In this document: one piece after another, positions 7,901 through 11,437 of the stretch
Position numbering within the stretch: position 1 is the first letter of the stretch
How the letters are laid out: every line of letters starts with the position of its first letter
Origin: Rodentolepis nana
Lineage: Eukaryota > Platyhelminthes > Cestoda > Cyclophyllidea > Hymenolepididae
Direction: 5' to 3'
Assembly: GCA_900617975.1 (NCBI GenBank)
Contig: UZAE01001806.1
Span: forward strand, 1-11,437
DNA length: 11,437 bases
The notes under the pieces: model-generated
Databases searched by the model: none
What the model saw: only the letters and a program-made list of their open reading frames with translations
What the model was told of the DNA's origin: nothing
Translations under genes and position numbers: made by a program

Positions 7901-10358
7901 ATTCCCGAATTCCAGAATTAAACACAATGTAGTTCCGCTGTTTTTTTCCTTCACTTATAATTGGCATCCCTCATTTAGAGTAGTTGTAGTAGAGGAGGGA
8001 ACTGAGTGCTTTGTACAATCATTAGTGAATTTGGAAGAACGAAAGCTTACTTTCACACCTCGTTGTAAGTTATCAGTCTTCCTTCTCCCTTCTAAAGTAA
8101 TTTTATGGGTCAGGCGTTTCAATTATCACTCAGTGTTTGTTAGTACTTAGACTAATTACTAACACCCACATAATTCCCTTCCAAATTCGTTTGAATTGAA
8201 GGCATTAAATTCCTGGCTTTATGAACTCGAATTTTCCCGACATTTGAAGGGAAGAGTCGCGGGTCTTTAGACAGAAGCATGATTTAATAGCATTTGTATC
8301 TTTCTATTTCAGTTGATCAAAGCCCCTACCGACACTCCAGATTCACCAACCGAGTCTGTGACTAACAAGGCATTTGTGGCTTCGAGCAAAATCATCCCAG
8401 TGACTCAGGAGTCTATCGCTCAACCTTCATCACAACCCACTCCCCTCCCCACCACCGGTCCTTTCTATCACAAGTCCCTTCCTGGTCCTGGTCGGCCGGG
8501 TTCAAGCTCCACTCGGGGTGGCGGTATGCCAAGGGGCACCGGGTAAGTTTTCTTGGAAGCAATTCATGCAACTATTTTTTGTTGTTCTCAACAAAAGCGC
8601 TGAATCTGCTGAGAATAGGTGTCTGGTTGTATGCCAAAGGTGCTGGCAATGAGTGAAGCTTATCAAAAGAGTATTTCCTCTTTCACTTTTTACCTCTTAA
8701 TTCTCTTCACGTTCTAAATTCAACTTCAATGGATTATTGAGCGACTTCTACACAATAATATTCAGCGCTTATTGATCAGTTGTTACACCGTGATAGCCTG
8801 GAGATATATTTAATATGATGGCTTCCTTTTTGTGTCGATCATATCGAAAGCACCGAAAAGAAAGCTTGTTGTGGAGTTTACTAACATATTTTTGTTAAAT
8901 TTCAATCATGTTCTCACTTGTAATCTCTAATTCTAGAGGTCATATTCGGGAAATATTTCCGTTCATATCCATACTCTCTTCATTTGTCAGGGTAACCTTG
9001 CATTCAGAATGGTCAAAAATAAAAATAACGGCTGTTTTACCTTTTACTTCTTTGCTATCTTCACCATGAAGTACTGTTGATGTTTAACACCTGTCATCCA
9101 GGTTTGTTTTCTACTTCCTTCCAAAGTCGTAAATGTTACTGAAAGAGGAGACAAGAGTGTGCGCTCCTGAGTCACTTGCTTCCGGGATTATTCGATCAAC
9201 TGAGCACCTCTCTGACAATGGCCATAACTTTTAATGCCATATTCGTAAGGTCTGAAAGCTTTCGGTCTGAGGTTAACTTAAATAGAGGCTAATTGGACTA
9301 TTCAATCGATAATTTATTATTAGATTTAGGGAACAAATTTGAATAGTGGATGAGAGTAGTTGAGTTGTTGAATGCAATGGTTGAGCCATTTAAGATGTAG
9401 GACCATGAAAGAGATAAGAGTAGTGCATGGCTTAGGAACTAAGGCGTTTTACGGCTAGAGGAGTATAATGTCTTTTCCTGTTCTTCAAAACTGGAAAGTT
9501 CTATTCCTAACATTTATTTTCGCAATATCAAAGGAAACTGTGCAGAATTCTGGTCTTTCAATAAGTGGAGAACTTTATACGTTTCCTTGGTCATTTTAAA
9601 ATATTGTTCTGGATTGGCATCGCTTACCTCGCCATAAGGGCGGTTTAGGTGAATAAGTAACAGTTTCCCTCTACCTCTCGCACCGCGCCTCCCTCTCTTA
9701 AAAAAATAAGTTGGGTTTATTAAATATACCAATGCCCCAGGGTACACCAGACACACGATGCTTTACCAATTGTACCATTACCTGAACAACGTTTATTACC
9801 CATGGGGGAGGGAATTGTTGGCTATTTCAATTTCGCTATCTGCTCCATCATCAAGTGCTCTGCTATGGCTTTATTACTTAATGCCCTAATCCTCAGCCAC
9901 TCTGCATATATTCAAATAGGTTTAGAGGGGATTATCATGTAAGCAGATCGAGACGTGGTCGATTCGACGGAAGTAGTCATCAGCAGAGGCGGAGAAAATT
10001 GCTTATTAACCACAAACCACTCTTTCATTCCTCTCTCTCTAGACCCAGGTTCAACCATCTGCGTGGAAGTGCTGGCTGGGGAAATCGACCTTTCAACACA
10101 CCCATGGTAAGCCATTTTTGTTTACTAAAAATGTATGATTTCGCATGTGTAATAGCTAATGGAGACTTAAATTGCCAAGCCAAAATAATGAGAAGTATTT
10201 ATTCATTTATATCAGATGGCAGGTGTTTTGATGGCTATCATTAGCTCTTTAGTTGATTTCAGTCTTCACAGAGGGGAATGAACATCAAAGTGAAAAGTCC
10301 AGAAGGGGGTGGGAATAGAAGAGTGTTTCAAAGATTTAAGAGACAAACACAAAGGTAG
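1840..10358 (+). CDS. MED1: Mediator complex subunit 1 (MED1), nine joined exons, 5' end incomplete
   Basis: Join 1840-1964, 2059-2162, 2232-2421, 2501-3307, 4640-6416, 7259-7553, 8313-8542, 9920-10106, 10263-10358. All junctions are GT/AG and the phases agree throughout, giving 1,269 residues and a TAG stop. MED1 is a nuclear subunit of Mediator that links DNA-bound activators, classically nuclear receptors, to RNA polymerase II. Residues 1 to about 235 match the C-terminal half of the Med1 domain: AAEFFLKLNPP corresponds to human PACFFLKFPQP (recalled from memory), followed by a FVNEIAF...PPLIQLLRQ block and a FRFKVGLPSQNTFVVSLMHP block. The rest is predicted disordered and Ser/Pro-rich, with two LXXLL boxes (residues 461-465 and 534-538), basic patches, and an RG-rich basic tail. 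Total length with the missing N-terminus would be close to the usual MED1 size of about 1,500. The true start codon lies upstream and is not resolved here. The identity is sequence recognition without a database search. Confidence 0.85.
2059..2162 (+). CDS. MED1: MED1 exon b (Med1 domain)
   Basis: Acceptor ttgaacag ends at 2058 and donor GTAGGT starts at 2163; the preceding intron is only 94 bases. The exon enters in phase 1, completing a Lys codon with exon a, and exits in phase 0. It encodes KIPMDSLRQQEPQPLRYILL, then CQHEQDGLFAIDPHY. This corresponds to the variable linker before the Mediator FxxALPGQ-like segment of the Med1 domain. The homology is weaker than in the flanking exons, so the call rests mainly on frame continuity. 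Confidence 0.78.
2232..2421 (+). CDS. MED1: MED1 exon c (Med1 domain core)
   Basis: Acceptor ttgacttttag ends at 2231, after a 69-base intron, and the donor is GTACGC at 2422. The exon is phase 0 in and phase 1 out. It encodes LLPYRAQHTYHVLPNNLRGY, FVNEIAFTCPSQLPPLIQLL and RQRASWLSFVETFMLHPKYN. The pattern G-(x)-F-V-N-E-I-A-F...P-P-L-I-x-L-L-R-Q matches the human stretch LVSKITFQHPGRVPLILNLI (from memory), a conserved part of the Med1 domain. Confidence in the identity is high. Confidence 0.88.
2501..3307 (+). CDS. MED1: MED1 exon d (end of Med1 domain and start of disordered region)
   Basis: Acceptor tgctatttag ends at 2500, after a 79-base intron; donor GTGAGT is at 3308. The exon enters and exits in phase 1. 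The first part reads DPELTFRFKVGLPSQNTFVV and SLMHPLWDTRVVEVTIDIGD. It matches the human segment FEVCPLSESRFSVSFQHP followed by VxVVMDVxGL (from memory). The domain closes around HLPIAMTWLLIRLGCP, comparable to human SIPVTMRAI. A short basic Ser/Lys linker and a probable helix (GQQARELLDRVKSKL, about 2905-2950) follow. Then comes an acidic segment and a Pro/Gln/Ser-rich tail with LPPPPQLSTQQIPQ. The switch from conserved domain to low complexity is as in animal MED1 proteins. Confidence 0.88.
3763..3866 (+). CDS. MED1: Candidate alternative terminal exon of MED1
   Basis: The acceptor is gctccgattttgccattgacag, ending at 3762. Entering from exon d in phase 1, the frame stays open for 33 codons after the junction: TDYSTFITPNSTADLFPTNR, VVKDPLLFPSSNLA, then TAG at 3864-3866. 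None of the GT sites in the block (3822, 3825 or 3863) would restore the frame of exon e, so it fits only as a last exon. The product would end soon after the Med1 domain and lack both LXXLL boxes. Transcript evidence is absent, and a chance open frame of this length is possible. Confidence 0.35.
4321..4326 (+). promoter_or_regulatory. Candidate polyadenylation signal AATAAA
   Basis: A canonical AATAAA lies 455 bases after the TAG of the candidate terminal exon and within the d-e intron. It overlaps ATTAAA (4318-4323). It would suit a short isoform ending near 4340-4350. A single hexamer in AT-rich intron sequence is weak evidence alone. Confidence 0.3.
4640..6416 (+). CDS. MED1: MED1 exon e (large disordered exon with two LXXLL boxes)
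   Basis: The acceptor is ccctcctcttcccattag, ending at 4639. The exon is entered in phase 1, completing an Asn codon with exon d, and leaves in phase 2 at donor GTAAGT (6417). It encodes 591 full codons. Near the start is SSMLVSLLDEESSP, very like human nuclear-receptor box 2 (PMLMNLLKD, from memory). A second box, DVLNHLLTSS, follows. Also visible are a polyproline run of seven (5446-5466), a nine-Ser run (5776-5802), and basic clusters RKGRRRR (5179-5199), KKERKKR (5719-5739) and a Lys-rich patch near 5881-5920, all plausible nuclear-localisation signals. The rest is Ser/Thr/Pro/Gln-rich and likely disordered. If the intron is not removed, translation stops at the TAA inside the donor. Confidence 0.87.
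4795..4809 (+). other. MED1: LXXLL nuclear-receptor box 1 (LVSLL)
   Basis: The codons for Leu-Val-Ser-Leu-Leu sit in the context SSMLVSLLDEESSP. LXXLL helices bind the activation groove of nuclear-receptor ligand-binding domains. The preceding Met and the following acidic residue resemble the second box of vertebrate MED1. Function is inferred from family knowledge. Confidence 0.7.
5014..5028 (+). other. MED1: LXXLL nuclear-receptor box 2 (LNHLL)
   Basis: The codons for Leu-Asn-His-Leu-Leu sit in the context SDVLNHLLTSSASN, 73 codons after the first box. Vertebrate MED1 also carries two such boxes in its disordered region, about 40 residues apart. The motif is short, so chance occurrence is possible for this one taken alone. 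Confidence 0.6.
5776..5802 (+). repeat. TCA trinucleotide microsatellite (coding poly-Ser)
   Basis: Nine perfect TCA units encode nine consecutive serines inside exon e. Uniform codon use, instead of mixed Ser codons, suggests recent replication-slippage expansion. The tract is likely length-polymorphic. Confidence 0.9.
6516..6556 (+). other. Candidate microexon (41 bases)
   Basis: Acceptor ggctttgttttag precedes it and a perfect GTAAGT donor follows. With phase 1 entry it reads VKSALEKLALNNR, a helix-like sequence. The main exon e donor is phase 2, and in that frame a stop appears after one codon. In-frame use would need another donor in exon e, for example the weak GTGAAA at 6389. Confidence 0.25.
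6569..6591 (+). repeat. G-rich tract with G-quadruplex potential
   Basis: G runs of 6, 6 and 9 are separated by single A bases, 12 bases after the donor of the 41-base candidate microexon. The runs can supply at least four G-triplets, so the pre-mRNA could fold as a G-quadruplex. G-runs just downstream of 5' splice sites are known splicing enhancers in animals. Confidence 0.8.
6702..6748 (+). other. Candidate microexon (47 bases)
   Basis: Acceptor cacctctttactttcag ends at 6701, and the end AAG with donor GTTAGA begins at 6749. Following the 41-base segment (phase 0 exit) it reads CRKVLSLVEFPSYKS and exits in phase 2, which matches exon f. Taken directly after exon e it would put exon f out of frame. 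Confidence 0.22.
7259..7553 (+). CDS. MED1: MED1 exon f (disordered region)
   Basis: The acceptor is ttttttttcttcacaatag, ending at 7258. The exon is entered in phase 2 and its first base completes a Thr codon with exon e (KFS-T-TATPNKPS). It then encodes Gly/Ser-rich GGGGSSSSTSSSTKRLKS, followed by STPPNLSGYDLKDPRIATLE and an acidic stretch ending EPVNSSD. It ends in phase 0 at a perfect GTAAGT donor (7554). No domain is recognised. The assignment to MED1 comes from unbroken frame and matching composition. An alternative in-frame acceptor exists 36 bases upstream (AG at 7221-7222). Confidence 0.82.
7554..8312 (+). other. MED1 intron between exons f and g (759 bases)
   Basis: A perfect GTAAGT donor and a strong pyrimidine acceptor are present, phase 0 on both sides. 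Sequence is A/T-rich. An exon-like segment at 7979-8064 is listed separately. The minus-strand open frame at 7598-7792 shows no recognisable protein. Confidence 0.75.
7979..8064 (+). other. Exon-like segment of unknown origin (86 bases)
   Basis: The acceptor is ggcatccctcatttag, ending at 7978, and a perfect GTAAGT donor begins at 8065. The most protein-like frame reads VVVVEEGTECFVQSLVNLEE, then RKLTFTPR. That frame needs phase 2 entry and phase 1 exit, incompatible with exons f and g (phase 0). Inclusion in the main transcript would add eight residues and then a TGA. I do not recognise the product. Confidence 0.3.
8313..8542 (+). CDS. MED1: MED1 exon g (Pro/Ser-rich to RG-rich)
   Basis: The acceptor is catttgtatctttctatttcag, ending at 8312, with phase 0 entry from exon f. 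The product starts LIKAPTDTPDSPTESVTNKA, passes through a Ser/Pro/Thr-rich part (QPSSQPTPLPTTGP), and changes to GPGRPGSSSTRGGGMPRGTG. The latter is an RG/RGG-like stretch. Donor GTAAGT is at 8543 and the exon leaves in phase 2 within a Gly codon. No catalytic or folded domain is visible. Confidence 0.83.
8543..9919 (+). other. MED1 intron between exons g and h (about 1,377 bases)
   Basis: Donor GTAAGT is at 8543. The intron is A/T-rich without convincing exons on the + strand. On the minus strand an open frame at 9514-9756 and a short tRNA A-box-like sequence at 9757-9767 were seen, neither strong enough to call a gene or element. Confidence 0.65.
9920..10106 (+). CDS. MED1: MED1 exon h (Arg/Gly/Ser-rich)
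   Basis: The acceptor is catatattcaaatag, ending at 9919, with a plausible CTAAT branch point about 35 bases upstream. Phase 2 entry completes the Gly codon of exon g. The exon reads FRGDYHVSRSRRGRFDGSSH, then a basic QQRRRK patch. It continues in the same open frame into PRFNHLRGSAGWGNRPFNTP and ends at donor GTAAGC (10107) in phase 0. A second, stronger-looking acceptor (cattcctctctctctag, ending at 10042) would start the exon at 10043 in the same frame, omitting 41 residues. I prefer the long form because the RG/RS-rich stretch continues the composition of exon g and no phase-2 donor lies between the two acceptors. The part from 10043 is more certain than the part before it. Confidence 0.68.
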
Positions 10359-10518
10359 AAAAAGGTGAGTTGAGTACTATGGAAGTAGTCGAATGTAACG
10401 TACATTGAGGTGATGGTAGTTTGAAATCAGAAGTCAACTGTCAGTTAAAAGACATTTTTGCCGTATGAGTATGCGTTGTCCGGAATGCACCACGTGGAGG
10501 TAAGTCTACCGCACACCC
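10238..10518 (+). repeat. Terminal-exon duplication, copy 1
   Basis: This segment covers the end of the h-i intron, coding exon i, and about 160 bases of 3' flank through ATGCACCACGTGGAGGTAAG and GCACACCC. It matches 10932-11164 with small indels. Shared landmarks include CTTCACAGAGG, AACATCAAAGT, ACAAAGGTAGAAAAA, GTCGAAT, GGTGATGGTAGTTTGAA and GGAGGTAAGTCTA. This copy has the intact acceptor and reading frame. Confidence 0.85.
10263..10358 (+). CDS. MED1: MED1 terminal coding exon i
   Basis: Acceptor ttagttgatttcag ends at 10262, after a 156-base intron, with phase 0 entry. It encodes SSQRGMNIKVKSPEGGGNRR and then VFQRFKRQTQR before TAG at 10356-10358. The tail is strongly basic. A GTGAGT donor-like site eight bases after the stop (AAAAAG then GTGAGT) may mark splicing within the 3' UTR. 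It could also mean that other isoforms skip this stop, although the stop precedes it in this frame. The whole exon and its flank are present again, diverged, about 700 bases downstream. Confidence 0.7.
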   Translation, partial: SSQRGMNIKVKSPEGGGNRRVFQRFKRQTQR

Positions 10519-11437
10519 TTTAATGAGAAGTTGTTTCGCTTTTTAATTGTAGTCTCCTGTCATTTTCGTTATAAAGCCCGCGGAACTAAATTCTCCACTT
10601 TGAAGTATCTATGCGCCTATTTACACGTGACTCTCCATTTGACTCAGTGAGAAAATAAGACCAACTTGAGCAATTTTGAGTCGAATCATTGAGAGTAGAC
10701 ATGCTACGAAAAAGTGGGATTTATAAGTTAAAAGGCACTTGTGTAGGATGAAATTGTATTTTTTACTTCCATGCATTTTAGAGCCAATTAGTTTGCTTTT
10801 CATCGAGTAGAACCTCCTAAGCTCATTATCTCATCATTAACTCACTTTCCGCCACTCGGCGCAGTTGGACATTTACACCACTGAATTCTGCTCTGATGAA
10901 TATTGATCTCGTAACCTCACTTTGCAGACGTTCATTATTGACTGCGTTCTTGACTTCGGGCTTCACAGAGGAGAAGGAACATCAAAGTAAAAAGTTGAGA
11001 GGGGGGACAGAAGTGTTTTAAAGACAAAGGTAGAAAAAAGGTGAGGTGAGTACTGTGAGTAGTCGAATATGACATACAGTGGGGTGATGGTAGTTTGAAG
11101 TCAGATGTCAACTGCCGGTTTATTGACAGGGTGCACCACATGGAGGTAAGTCTATCGCACACCCCGAGTTCTTGAATACAGTTTCCACTTGATTCTGTGA
11201 AGTATCATTATTCCGGTTTGTAGGCTGTATATGGGCTTTACTTTCACTTTGGTTATCAGCCGCTATCAGCTAATTCTTGTCATTCCCTTCCTGTTTTGTG
11301 GAAAGGACTGATTAGTTTCTTCTCCTTTATATTCCGATTTATTAATATGGTGTCTAAGGGATCAGAGATTTAATACCAATTCAGGATGAACTAGATCTAT
11401 TTTGATCAGACTAGACTTTGGATGACCGTCTCAATTC
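10359..11437 (+). other. 3' flank of MED1 (3' UTR and intergenic)
   Basis: Apart from the duplicated segment, no coding sequence is recognised. No canonical AATAAA was found after the TAG, so the end of the transcript is not placed. The minus-strand open frames (10621-10803, 10935-11162) show no known content, and the second is only the complement of repeat copy 2. Confidence 0.6.
10932..11164 (+). repeat. Terminal-exon duplication, copy 2 (decayed)
   Basis: This is a diverged direct repeat of 10238-10518. The acceptor AG of copy 1 (TTTCAG) reads CTTCGG here. The exon frame continues as SQRRRNIKVKS, then hits TGA because of an indel. About 15 bases within the exon part and about 30 bases further on are absent relative to copy 1. 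The TAG, the GTGAG-like donor and the GGAGGTAAGT site are all retained. Confidence 0.82.

Noticed and set aside
9514..9756. Minus-strand open frame of 80 codons with NPEQYFKMTKETYKVLHLL
   Set aside because: It looks somewhat protein-like, but no family is recognised and there is no supporting splice or start context beyond a chance GTAAGC. A transposon fragment cannot be shown from the sequence alone.
10490..10497. CCACGTGG palindrome (E-box-like) in repeat copy 1
   Set aside because: It is a single eight-base palindrome in 3' flank, altered to CCACATGG in copy 2, with no promoter context.
10935..11162. Minus-strand open frame of 75 codons
   Set aside because: It is the complement of the decayed duplicate of the MED1 terminal exon.

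Overview
The window is eukaryotic genomic DNA that carries most of one intron-rich gene on the + strand. The gene reads as MED1, a subunit of the Mediator coactivator complex. Every internal exon boundary is GT/AG with T-rich acceptors. Introns run from 69 to about 1,380 bases, and the coding parts are moderate in GC and rich in Ser, Pro, Thr and Gln. A lophotrochozoan, most likely a parasitic flatworm (cestode-like), is my best guess at the host. That is inference from intron style and protein divergence, not proof.

Layout. Bases 1-1839 hold intron sequence and probable remnants or exons of the N-terminal Med1 domain that I can only partly resolve. A 36-base C-rich homopolymer (1588-1623) lies in this part. 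Bases 1840-3307 hold four well-supported exons with short introns, encoding the C-terminal half of the conserved Med1 domain and the start of a disordered region. After a 1.3-kb intron, a large exon (4640-6416) encodes about 590 residues of low-complexity sequence with two LXXLL nuclear-receptor boxes and several basic patches. Exons at 7259-7553, 8313-8542, 9920-10106 and 10263-10358 complete an Arg/Gly-rich, basic C-terminus ending at a TAG. From base 1840, all nine exons join in one uninterrupted frame of 1,269 residues. This phase consistency across eight introns is the strongest evidence for the model.

The remainder (10359-11437) is 3' UTR or intergenic. It contains a diverged second copy of the terminal-exon segment about 0.7 kb downstream of the first.

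The main second-look items are: a possible alternative terminal exon in the 3308-4639 intron, with a nearby AATAAA, that would make a short MED1 lacking the nuclear-receptor boxes; the duplicated terminal exon; in-frame tandem acceptors before the Arg/Gly-rich exon; exon-like segments that do not fit the main frame; and complementary C- and G-homopolymer tracts in two introns. I see no other gene, no RNA gene that I can support, no CRISPR array and no intact mobile element.
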